From contig CAVZGE010000011.1 in NCBI GenBank assembly GCA_963774745.1, forward strand, positions 496,001 through 560,000: a DNA stretch of 64,000 nucleotides. Reading direction: 5' to 3'. The position numbers were made by a program, and so were the translations under genes. This document shows, piece after piece, positions 55,154 through 64,000 of this stretch (positions are counted from its first letter, which is position 1; every line of letters begins with the position of its first letter). The notes beneath the pieces are model-generated. The model had not been told where the DNA came from and did not search any database. It saw nothing but the letters and a program-made list of their open reading frames with translations. This DNA is from Prado023 sp963774745 (GTDB taxonomy: Bacteria > Actinomycetota > Actinomycetes > S36-B12 > CAIYMF01).

Positions 55154-55666
55154 ATGACTAGGGGTGAGCACCGGGCGCGGGGAAGCCGCGGGGTCGAGGA
55201 CGGTGCTGCGGCGGTGGAGTTCGCCCTGATCGTGATACCGCTGCTCCTTGTCGTCTTCGGGATCATCAACTTCGGGCTCATCTTCGCCTCCCAGATCAGC
55301 TTGAACTCGGCCGCCCGCGACGCGGCTCGCGCGGGGGTCGTCCAGCCCCTGAGCGGCACGGGGATGACCTGCGCCCAGATCGCCAACCTGGCTCGCGAGA
55401 GCGCTGGAACCATCGGTGCCCCGAAGACCAACATCGCAGTGACCGTCACAGGCCCCGGGAGCAGCCCCAAGTCGTGCTCACTCCCCGCGGGTTCGAGCAC
55501 GGTGACCGGCAATGCCACCGCCACGCTCTGCACAGCGTCGTCGGCAGTGACCAGCCCACAACTGACCGTCCTGCTGACCAACGCCTACGTGTCGCCCGTC
55601 GGACTCGTCCCGCCTGGGTCGTTGACCCAGACCGCAACGGGGAGGTTCCAGTGCGAGTACACCTGA
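55154..55666 (+). CDS. TadE-like pilus assembly protein
   Basis: A 170-residue protein starting with the TadE pattern: basic N-terminus, then GAAAVEFALIVIPLLLVVFG, a single transmembrane helix with the conserved Glu (E5-like) of type IV pilin-like proteins. The remaining 120 residues are Ser/Thr-rich with paired cysteines, to be exposed outside. AAGGGG precedes the ATG. The 54868-55153 gap holds no gene. It overlaps the next gene by 16 bases. TadE proteins are minor components of Flp/Tad pili; no TadA/TadB/TadC gene is in the window. Confidence 0.85.
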   Translation: MTRGEHRARGSRGVEDGAAAVEFALIVIPLLLVVFGIINFGLIFASQISLNSAARDAARAGVVQPLSGTGMTCAQIANLARESAGTIGAPKTNIAVTVTGPGSSPKSCSLPAGSSTVTGNATATLCTASSAVTSPQLTVLLTNAYVSPVGLVPPGSLTQTATGRFQCEYT

Positions 55667-56808
55667 GTGGTCGCTTCCAGCACGACGACGGTGCGGTTGC
55701 GGTGACCGTCGCAATCCTGGCCATCGTGCTGATCGGGCTCGCCGCGTTCACGCTGGACTTCGGGATGGCCTACGCGCAACGACGCGCACTCTCAACGGGT
55801 GCTGACAGCGCGGCCCTGGCCATCGTCCGGCAGTCCTACGACAAGGTGATCAAGGACCCCAGCCTGACCTGCAACCAGTTGAAGACGTCTGGGGAAGCCG
55901 CAGCTTCGGTCACTGCCCTGACACAGATCAATGCGAACGCCCCGTATGGCGACGCCCTGGCAAGTACCGCGGTCCAGAGCCCCATCCTCGACTGCGTCGG
56001 GCCCACTTCGGGAACCCTGCAGGCCACAGTGAGCGTGTCCAAGTCCATCGACACGTTCTTCGGCGGCATCTTCGGGGTGTCCACCCTGGACCTCAATCGA
56101 ACTGCGGCCGCGGCCCTCGGCGTCGTCAACGGGGTGAGTGGCTACCTGCCCATCGGGGTCTGCACGTGGCAGGCTCAGGAGATCGTCAAGAACGGCGTCG
56201 TTGACGCCAACAAGATCCCACCGGAGACACGGCGCCGCGAGAAGATCGAGCTGAACAAGGTGTGGAAGCCCGGCAACGACTGCGCCGCGGGCGGCTCGGG
56301 CAACTGGGGTTGGCTGTTCTGCGACGGCGGCGGGGTCCCCGACTTGGCCGACGCGATCACGAACGGGTGTCCGGAGCCGCTCGTCCTCGTGCCCGGGTCT
56401 GCCGGGCCCCCGGTCGTGCCCCCTCATTTCATGATCGATGGAGTGACCGGGGACAAGGGCAACAGCACCGGCGTCTCCACTGCGATGTCCGGGCGCATGG
56501 ACGACGTCGTGGCCATTCCCGTGTATGACAGTGTGACGGGGCCGGGTGGCAATGCAACCTTCCGCGTCATCGGGTTCCTCTCCGTCAGGCTCTGTGCCTA
56601 CAGCGCCAACAAGGAGGCGACCCCCGGCGCGTGCTACCGCCCCGGAATCGATCCCGTCAGTGGCTTGGACGTGACCGTCGACAAGAAGGCCGACGCGCTG
56701 CAGGTCCAGTACGTTGCCTACACCCCTGCCGCGGACTTCAGCGCCCTGTGCAACCTCGGGGACAAGACCTGCGCCTTCAACGCCTACGTGACCAAGCTCA
56801 TCCGCTGA
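55651..56808 (+). CDS. TadG-like pilus assembly protein
   Basis: A 385-residue protein with the TadG N-terminal module (DDGAVAVTVAILAIVLIG then LDFGMAYAQRRALSTGADSAALA), one transmembrane helix and a large extracytoplasmic domain with several cysteine pairs. GGGGAGG lies 6 nt before the GTG at 55651. It is translated with the TadE-like gene. Role: outer-surface pilus-related scaffold, by family. Confidence 0.85.
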   Translation: MRVHLSGRFQHDDGAVAVTVAILAIVLIGLAAFTLDFGMAYAQRRALSTGADSAALAIVRQSYDKVIKDPSLTCNQLKTSGEAAASVTALTQINANAPYGDALASTAVQSPILDCVGPTSGTLQATVSVSKSIDTFFGGIFGVSTLDLNRTAAAALGVVNGVSGYLPIGVCTWQAQEIVKNGVVDANKIPPETRRREKIELNKVWKPGNDCAAGGSGNWGWLFCDGGGVPDLADAITNGCPEPLVLVPGSAGPPVVPPHFMIDGVTGDKGNSTGVSTAMSGRMDDVVAIPVYDSVTGPGGNATFRVIGFLSVRLCAYSANKEATPGACYRPGIDPVSGLDVTVDKKADALQVQYVAYTPAADFSALCNLGDKTCAFNAYVTKLIR

Positions 56809-56948
56809 CGCGACCCCCTCACCGGCAGGTGCGGACAGCGATCGCCACCGTCATGCCTGTGCACCTCCGGAGCCACCTCCGCGAAGCCCAGCCGCCAAAC
56901 GCGACATCAATGTGCAGCGGCCGACGGTGAACGTGGCAGCATCAGGGG

Positions 56949-59451
56949 GTGACTGAGCGCCCCACGAACCCAGTGGCGCCTGACACCACGCAGCCCGTCA
57001 CTCCCCCAGCGCTGGACACCGCGCGGACCGCCGACCCAGTGGCGCCCCGACACCCCCGGCCCCGCCTCCCCGACCTACACCACCCTCGTGGTCGAGGAGG
57101 GGTTCTTCCGCTCCCGGTTGCGCCGCCCGCGCGACCTGCTCGGCGCGGTCCTGGCGATCGTCATCGCGGCGCTGGTGGTGATCCTCGCGGTCACCGCCCA
57201 GCAGACCGTGATCGCGATCGACGACGACCTCGCCGACGCCCAGCGCTCGCTGCCGGAGGTCATCTGGGGCCTGCTCAGCGCCCTGGCCGGCCTGGGCGTG
57301 GTGATGCTGCCGCTGGTCGCGGCCGTCTCGATGCTGGTGCGCCGCCGTGGCCGCCAGCTCATCGAGTCGATCGCGGCGATGACCATCGCGGCCATCGCCC
57401 TGACCCTGATCTCCACAGCCGTGCGCGACTCGGGCTACGACACCCTGTACGCGGCCCTCACCGGGGCGCCGATCGACGACGACCTCGCCTACCCGACCAA
57501 CCCGTTGCTCGGCGGGCTCGTGGCGTTCGTGACCGTGGCGCGCCTGATGAGCAGGCCGCGGTGGAACATCATCACCGGGCTGATCATCGGCTCGGCGGCG
57601 CTGGTCGGCTCCGTCAGCGCGGGCAGCACGAGCACCGCACAGGGCCTGAGCTTCCTGGTCGGCCTCGCGATCGGCCTGCTCACGCGCTACGCACTGGGCA
57701 CGCCCACGACCCGGCCCTCGGGCGCCGACGTGGCCACCACCCTGATCACCGCCGGCATCCCGCTGGTGATGCTCCGGGCCCGCGGCGGCACCTACACCGG
57801 CCGGCACTACATGGCCGTGAAGGCCGACGGGGAGCACCTCGACGTGGTCGTGCTCGACCGCGACCTCGAGGGATCCGGCCTGGCGCTGGCGCTGTGGCGG
57901 ACGATCCGGTTGCGGGAGTCCAACGACTCGGCCAGCGGGCTGTCGATGCGCAGCCAGGTCGATCGGGCGGCGATGATGGCCTACGCCGCGCAGGCTGCCG
58001 GGGTGCCCAGCCCGAGGCTGGAGCTGGCCGCGATGGTGAGCGCGGACTCCGCCCTGCTGGCCTACGAGAGCCGCGACGGACGTGCCGTCATCCCGGGTTC
58101 GGGGATGCAGAGCGACCGGCCGACCGACGAGGAGCTCGACATCGCCTGGCGCGCGGTGGCCGCGATGCAGTCCCGGTTCCTGGCCCACCAGAACCTGCAC
58201 GCCGAGAACGTGCTGTACGCGGGCTCGGGGACGTACCTGACCGGGCTGGAGTCCGGCACCGTGGCCGCCGGGGACGTCGTCCTGCGCCTGGACATCGCCG
58301 AGCTGCTGGTCACCCAGTCGCTGCAGACCGACGTGCCGACCGCTGTGGCCTCGGCCCGCCGGGTGCTCGGCGACGAGGCCGTGCTGCGCGCCCTGCCTGT
58401 GCTGCAGGGCGTCGCGCTGAGCACCCCCACCCGGGCCGCCCTGCGCGCGGACAAGTCCCTGCTCAACGACCTGCGCGCCGAGCTGCTGCGCGTCAACCCG
58501 ACCGTCGACGTCGAGCCCATCGACCTCGAGCGCCTCAAGCCGCGCACCGTCTTCACCCTGATCCTGGGCACGGTGGCGGGCTACCTGCTGCTCTCGCAGC
58601 TGGCCCAGGTGAACGTCGCCGAGGTCGTGGCGTCCGCCGATTGGCGATGGGCGGCGGTGGCCCTCGCCCTGTCGATGGTCACCTACGTGGGCGCGACGAT
58701 GAGCCTCGGCGGGTTCGTGCCCGACCGGCTGAGCTTCTGGCGCACCCTTCAGGCCCAGTTCGCCGCGAGCTTCGCGACGCTGGTGTCGCCACCGACGCTG
58801 GGGGCCGTGGCGGTCAACGCCCGGTTCCTCAACCGCTCGGGTCTGCCCCCGGCCGCGGCGGCGGCCACAGTCGGGGTCTCGCAGGTGGCCGCGTTCGTGG
58901 TGCACGTGATGCTGATGCTGCTGACGGCCATCGCCGCCGGGACCCAGGCCGACCTGCAGTTCAACCCCCCGCGCGGGGTGATCATCGGGGTGGGGATCGC
59001 CGCGATGATCATCGGCGGGCTGGCCTCCATCTCGCACGTGCGCCGCTGGCTGACCGACCGGATCCGCCCGATGATCGACCAGGTCATCCCGCGGCTGGCC
59101 ACCGTGGCCCAGCGGCCCGCGAAGCTCGCCGAGGGGTTCGGCGGGATCCTGCTGCTCAACGTGGCCTACTGCCTGTGCCTGGTGGCGGCTGTGCGCGCGT
59201 TCTCCGACGACCTCACGATCGCCGCGATCTCGTTCGTCTACCTGGCCGGGTCGACGCTGGGGCAGGCCGCGCCGACCCCCGGCGGGTTGGGCGTGGTGGA
59301 GGCGGCCATCGCGGCCGGGTTGACCGCCGCCGGGCTGGACTCGGCGCTGGCTGTGTCGGCGACGCTGCTGTTCCGGACGGTCACGTTCTGGCTGCCGACG
59401 GTCCCCGGGTGGTTCGCGTTCCGGGGTCTGACGGCGCGGGGGTTGTTGTAG
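56949..59451 (+). CDS. flippase-like LPG synthase TM domain protein with degenerate kinase-like middle (frame disrupted at 57044)
   Basis: About 833 residues from the GTG at 56949. At the CCCC run 57044-57047 one C must go; the frame then reads VAPDTPGPASPTYTTLVVEE and continues without break. Residues 50-240 hold about six helices. The middle (about 250-450) resembles an ABC1/RIO-like kinase fold, with HQNLHAENVLY and LRLDIAELLVTQ, lacking a clear catalytic Asp. Residues 480-830 are the lysylphosphatidylglycerol synthase transmembrane domain family (PAAAAATVGVSQVAAFV; GQAAPTPGGLGVVEAA). The family includes lipid flippases/transferases. It lies between two Tad operons. Confidence 0.8.
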
Positions 59452-59559
59452 GGGGGTCCGGTGGCCAGCCACCAGGGCCCGTCCGGGTCCATCCCAACCC
59501 TGCGCCCGCTCATCGTCACCCGAAGAGCTCAATTCCCGTCTGGCGGAGTTGGGCGGAGT

Positions 59560-61394
59560 TCACTTGACGAGCCGGACCGGATCACCGTCCAAGCTGGCGG
59601 ACCACGTCGTGGTGTCGTTGGCTGTGACGCCGGACGGGTAGGTGAACTTCAACCGATACCAGCACTTGGTGGGGTCGGAATCGGCGCACTTGTACCGGTC
59701 GGGGACCGGCACCTCGATCCGCTGGATCTTCCCGTTGTACCCGTTGGGGTTGTAGACCTTTGACAGCGTGCAGGTTGTCTCGTTGAAATCTCCAGTCGGG
59801 CTGGTCCGCACTTCGCCGGTCGCCTTGCAGCCGACCGGGTTCGCGGGCATCGGGGTGTCCTTTGCAGGATTGGCGGGGTCTGATGGATCGACGAGCACCC
59901 CATCAGGGGGATTCTGGATCTGGATCGTGGCCTCGCCTGATGCATCGCCGGTGTCGAAGAACGTGATCTTGAGGAGGTTACCGGCGTTGGCGGAGGTCGA
60001 CCCTCGCCAAGTAGAAGTCCGTCGTGCCGGCCTTGAGGTTGGCATAGATGGGCATCCGCTCAAGGGCCGAGATCGCGACTGCCGAGGTGGCGCCCCCGCT
60101 CACGTTCACGCGGATTCCGTAGCGGTTGTGCCCGTTGCCGCCAACGCTCGCCGTCCTCAGCCGGGTTGAGCACGCGCGCATTGTCCGCCGTGGTGGGGAT
60201 GTTGGTGCGGACCAGCAGGTAGTAGTCGCGACCGACCTCCGGACTGTTGATGGTGCACATGGAGCGCCATTGGCGGAAGTTCTCCGCCACAGTGGCGTTA
60301 TACGCGCCATCAGTCGTTACGAGCGCCTTGGTGAGGTCGCCTGAGAACCCCCGAAAGGTGGACTTGCAGATGACCGAGGAGCGCAGGGGATCGAGGGTGT
60401 CGGTCGGGTTGAGCATCGCAAAGGTCGTGTTGAGCCTCGCGGCCTTGGTGGCGCGTTGAGCTGCCGTGCCGCTGTCGTCGAACAAGATGTCGCCCGTGCA
60501 GTACGTCCCCGCCGTTGCCGGCGTAGTCGTGTTGTTGCCCCAGGCGTACCGCAGGGTCGCATCGGAGACGAAGGGATTCGGAGTGTTGCCACCGTCCCAC
60601 AGCCCATCCGTTGTCTTCTCGAGGCGGGTGGCGCGCTCACACTGGTCACCGACATCCACGAACATCGGGTCGAACAGTTGGACTGTCATGGACGTCACTG
60701 ACGACCTGGCCGTGACCTTGTAGACGTAGTACGACTGTCCGATGATCCCGGGTCCCCCGGAGTAGTCCAGGTTGTTCTTGGACGCGTCACAGTTCGAGTG
60801 GAACGTCTCGGCGCACTTGCGGGTGGCGTAGCGATCTCCGTTGCCCTTGGGGGCGTCAGGGCCTGCGATGTTCTGCCAGAAGTTCGGTGTTGAAGGGCAA
60901 GCCGGCGAGGCCACAGGCCCTCCTGAGCTGGCGGGTGGCTCGTTGCCCAAGACGTTGCAGGGGCTACCCATGGCCGCCGCCGCCGCATAGTCCGCTGTCG
61001 CCGTACGAGTCAGCGTCTGGGTGTTGATCCCGATCACGCTGGCGAAGAGGTTGGGGATCGTGTTGCTCATCGTGACCTTGAGCCGAGACGGTCGATCCCC
61101 GATGACGATGGCCGAGTCGGGCACCGCGGACCCGTCGTAACCATTGCGGTTGATCAGGTTCCTGGCCTCGGCCCTCGCCTTGGTCAGGTCGCCCGGGAGG
61201 TAGGGGGCACCTGCCAGTGACGCTGCGTCGACCGTCCGTTGCAGTCGCTGGCCCTCGACGTACCAGCGACCCGTGTCGAGGGCAAAGGCCACGGCCACGA
61301 TGAGGATCACCAACGTGAGCGCAGTCGTGACCGCGATGACTCCGGCGTCCTGGTCGTGCCCGTGGGCGGGCTCCCGGTTGCTTCGCAGTTCCAT
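59560..61394 (-). CDS. TadG-like pilus assembly protein (frames disrupted at 60149 and 60002)
   Basis: About 610 residues repaired. The N-terminus has the TadG module AGVIAVTTALTLVILIVAVAFALDTGRWYVEGQRLQ. The rest is extracytoplasmic, Thr/Asn-rich with cysteine pairs. At 60149 an extra base separates NPAEDG from SVGGNGHNRYGIRV, and at 60001-60003 another separates DFYLAR from STSANAGNLLKITF; the stop is at 59560. GAGGG lies 6 nt before the ATG at 61394, which I prefer to the GTG at 61406 overlapping the previous stop. It is the last gene of the three-gene minus-strand Tad operon. Confidence 0.78.
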
Positions 61395-61402
61395 GTCGTC
61401 CC

Positions 61403-62028
61403 TCACTTACAGATCGCGACCTGCATCGGCTCGAACGAGAGCACCGCCCGATCCTGAATGACCTTGTTGGCCCCGAAGAACCCCGTCGCCCAGTCGTGCT
61501 TCGCCTCGACGTACACGCCGACCGAGTCAGGAGGCCCACCGCTGGACGCCGTGGGGCAGGCGTTGACATGTCCGTCGGAGCCGATCGGCGCCTTCGGGTT
61601 CCATGGCGGGGAGGGCTCGCCGGATCAAGGACGAACTTGCCGGCCGCGGAACTCCAGACGAATCGATCGCAGCTGGTCGCATAACCAACACAGGTCATCG
61701 TGGTGTTGCTGTCCGGCCCCGGGTACCCGTGGATGTTGGCCTTGTAGACATAGATGTAGTTGATCCGGCTCTTGGGAAGCGCGGACCCTGCCTTGGCAAT
61801 CGAATCCACTGTCGTCTGCGTGAAGCCCACCTGTCGGGGCAGGGCCGAAGCGGTGCGGACGCCCACCCTGGCTGATTCGGTGACCGACAAGGAGTCGCGC
61901 ATGTACAGGCCCCACTCGATGACGCCGAACACCAGCAACAGGAACAGCGGCAGCAGGATCGCAGCCTCCACGGCGGCCGCACCCCGGTCCCCTGGTTCGT
62001 TGGAATGCCCACGTCCGAGCCTGCTCAT
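61403..62028 (-). CDS. TadE-like pilus assembly protein (frame disrupted near 61620)
   Basis: About 208 residues. Starts at the ATG at 62028, overlapping the stop of the previous gene (TGATG). It has the TadE core GAAAVEAAILLPLFLLLVFG with the helix Glu, then an Ala/Thr/Ser-rich external part. Near 61619-61624 one base is missing: LDP continues as GEPSPPWNPKAPIGSDGHVN and ends FEPMQVAICK at the TGA 61403. Paralogue of the upstream gene. Confidence 0.78.
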
Positions 62029-62634
62029 CATGGCTTGCACCGGCCAGCTGGTGCGGGCTCGAACCGCATCACGGTGTATGCGCTGAGCTTCTTCTCCGAT
62101 CCGAAGATCCCCGGTGATCAACTTGTGCGTCGACTGGATGTACACACCGATGTTGGACATTGCCGGGTCACCCAGACAGGCATTGATGTCCTGGCCGGTC
62201 CATGGCGTTCCCACGGTGTTCTTGAAGTCACCTGTGCCCATGTTGAGCAACGGATCCCAGACGTACACGTCGCATGTCGATCCAGCCCCCGCGCAGCTGA
62301 ACGTCCCGCTCCCGCCCAGCGGCTTTCCGTCGGCACCTGCCTTGTAGACCAGCACGTAGTCAATGGTGTCGCGGGGAAGGCTCGATGCGGCGGACACCAG
62401 GGAGTCCACAACCTGGCGCGTCATCACGGGGGTGGGTGCGACCCAGGGCCGCGTCGGAGACAGCGACGAACCGGTGCGAGCCCCAGCGCGTGCTATCGAC
62501 GTGAGCTCGACCTGGTCCTTGAGGACAAGCGACCACTCGATGATCCCGAAGGCGAGCAGCACCAACAACGGAAAGATCAGGGCAGCCTCGATGGCGACAG
62601 AGCCACGCTCCCCTGCGTCGCATCGTCGCCTCAC
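62028..62634 (-). CDS. TadE-like pilus assembly protein (frame disrupted at 62109)
   Basis: About 200 residues. I use the GTG at 62634 (GGGGG 6 nt upstream); ATGs at 62646 and 62682 are alternatives. TadE core ERGSVAIEAALIFPLLVLL plus helix Glu, then SLPRDTIDYVLVYKAG. One extra base in the CCCC run 62109-62112 hides the natural end: removing it gives GIFGSEKKLSAYTVMRFEPAPAGRCKP and a TGA at 62030. Unrepaired, this gene and the next appear as one false fusion. Confidence 0.78.
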
Positions 62635-62810
62635 CAAGACCCCCATCCGCAGATAACCAAGCACGGGGGCAAGAATGCCCATAGGACACGGTACCTTTTC
62701 CCAAACGGGACGACCATAGGGATTTGCCCGGCGATGGGGGACAATGCGGGTGACATGGCGTCGATGGGTGCAGGGGTCTCAGGATGCCGTGGCGATCCGC
62801 GCCGATGGCA

Positions 62811-64000
62811 TCAGTAGCTGGGCTTCTCCGGCTCGATCTGGTTGACCCAGGCGATGATCCCGCCCCCCACGTGCACCGAGTCTGCGAACCCGGCACCCTT
62901 CAGGACGGCCAGGACCTCGGCAGAGCGCACCCCCGCCTTGCAGTGGACCACGATGGGCTTGTGCTGGGGCAGGTCGGCCAGCGCGGCTCCGGAGATGAAC
63001 TCGCCCTTGGGGATCAACTGGGCGCCGGGGATCGAGACGATCTCCCACTCGGCGGGCTCGCGGACGTCGATGAGGAGGAAGTCCCGGTCGCCGGACTCAC
63101 GCTCCTCGAGCATGTCGGCCAGCTCGGTGACCGAGATCGTCGAACCCTTGACCGCCTCGGAGGCCTCCTCGGACACCGCCCCGCAGAACGCCTCGTAGTC
63201 GATCAGCTCGGTGACCGTCGGGGTCGTCCCCGCACACCGCGCAGTTGGGGTCCTTGCGGACCTTGACGGTGCGGTAGTGCATGTCCAGGGCGTCATAGAT
63301 CATCAGCCGGCCCAGCAGCGGCTCGCCGATGCCGGTGAGCAGCTTGATCGCCTCGGTGACCTGGATCGAGCCGATCGACGCGCACAGCACCCCCAGCACC
63401 CCGCCCTCCGCGCACGACGGGACCATCCCCGGCGGCGGGGGCTCGGGGTACAGGCACCGGTAGCACGGCCCGTGCTCAGCCCAGAACACCGACGCCTGCC
63501 CGTCGAACCGGTAGATCGAGCCCCACACGTACGGCTTGCCCAGCAGCACGCAGGCGTCGTTGACCAGGTACCGGGTGGCGAAGTTGTCGGTGCCGTCGAC
63601 GATCAGGTCGTACCCGGCGAAGATCTCCATCACGTTCGAGGAGTCCAGCCGCTCGGCGTGCAGGACGACCTCGATGAGCGGGTTGATCTCCTTCACGCTG
63701 TCCCGCGCGGACTGCGCCTTCGACCGGCCGATGTCGGACTGGCCGTGGATGATCTGGCGCTGCAGGTTCGACTCGTCCACCGTGTCGTAGTCGATGACCC
63801 CGAGCGTGCCCACACCCGCGGCCGCCAGGTACATCAGCGCCGGGGAACCCAGGCCCCCGGCACCCACGACCAGCACCTTCGCGGCCTTCAAGCGCTTCTG
63901 CCCCGCCATCGCGACGTCCGGGATGATCAGGTGACGGCTGTACCTGCGTACCTCGTCCACGGACAGCTCGGCCGCTGGCTCGACGATCGGGGGAAGAGTC
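62811..64000 (-). CDS. moeZ: adenylyltransferase/sulfurtransferase MoeZ, 5' end beyond window (frame disrupted at 63228)
   Basis: ThiF/MoeB-like adenylyltransferase with YSRHLIIPDV, the nucleotide loop VVGAGGLGSPALMYLAAAG, RQIIH, and a zinc site CYRCLYPE plus a second pair CAVCG. A C-terminal rhodanese domain has the catalytic Cys in VVHCKAGVRSAEVL. One extra base in the CCCC run 63228-63231 separates CAVCG from TTPTVTELIDYEAFCG. The reading frame stays open to the right edge (TLPPIVEPAAELSVDEVRRY), so the start lies just outside; GTG 63960 is internal. It activates ubiquitin-like sulfur carriers for molybdopterin and thiocarboxylate-dependent pathways. Confidence 0.92.

Noticed and set aside
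60964..62682. Apparent single 572-residue protein with two TadE domains
   Set aside because: A one-base insertion at 62109-62112 hides the stop of the first TadE gene; removing it gives two overlapping genes with natural ends.
1..64000. CRISPR array, prophage, insertion sequence or integrase
   Set aside because: No regularly spaced repeats with unique spacers, no transposase, integrase or phage structural genes were seen on either strand.

Overview
The window is very GC-rich and reads as chromosomal DNA of an actinobacterium (Actinomycetota). The evidence is gene content: an AdnA/AdnB helicase-nuclease pair, UvrD2 with HRDC and tetracysteine tail, a MoeZ-type ThiF-rhodanese protein, UPF0182, PPA1309 and DUF2342 families, a SigF/SigB-type sigma factor, GTG starts and many 4-base ATGA/GTGA overlaps. 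I cannot fix the order or genus.

Left part (1-13.5 kb) looks accessory. It holds an MFS drug-type exporter (cut by the left edge), an SDR oxidoreductase, a membrane-anchored alpha/beta-hydrolase (Abhydrolase_9), a large LuxR/MalT-like regulator whose P-loop lysine is missing, a DUF1269-type membrane protein, a GbsR/MarR-like regulator, a lipoprotein hydrolase, two chained DUF1254/DUF1214 proteins and a truncated GAP-family gene. Paired GGGTGACA boxes recur upstream of several of these genes and may be the regulator's sites.

13.5-22.4 kb is a carbohydrate/stress cluster: a one-frame fusion of a GT-B glycosyltransferase to a SigF-type sigma factor, a GT4 glycosyltransferase, a beta-phosphoglucomutase/GH65 phosphorylase fusion, a tandem universal stress protein and an APC permease. 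22.6-31.8 kb carries initiator tRNA-Met, fabI, an SGNH hydrolase, an SDR, a HipA-like kinase with its DUF3037 partner, two alpha/beta-hydrolases, an EamA exporter and a second APC permease.

31.8-64 kb resembles the conserved block known in Mycobacterium tuberculosis around Rv3193c-Rv3206c: UPF0182, the PDZ/Lon-like protease, the DUF2342 metalloprotease, an ABC1 kinase, uvrD2, nudC, adnB/adnA and moeZ. Inserted in it are a Nudix hydrolase, a crotonase, a DUF5679 zinc protein, an endonuclease/exonuclease/phosphatase protein and two TadE/TadG pilus-type operons flanking a flippase-like membrane protein. A 140-bp array of DnaA-box-like nonamers lies at 39.9-40.05 kb.

One caveat covers the whole window. 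At least fifteen otherwise intact conserved genes or gene segments contain a single-base frame disruption, mostly one extra base in a short G or C run. Uncorrected consensus errors explain this better than real gene decay. Such genes are given as one CDS spanning both frames, with the disruption named.
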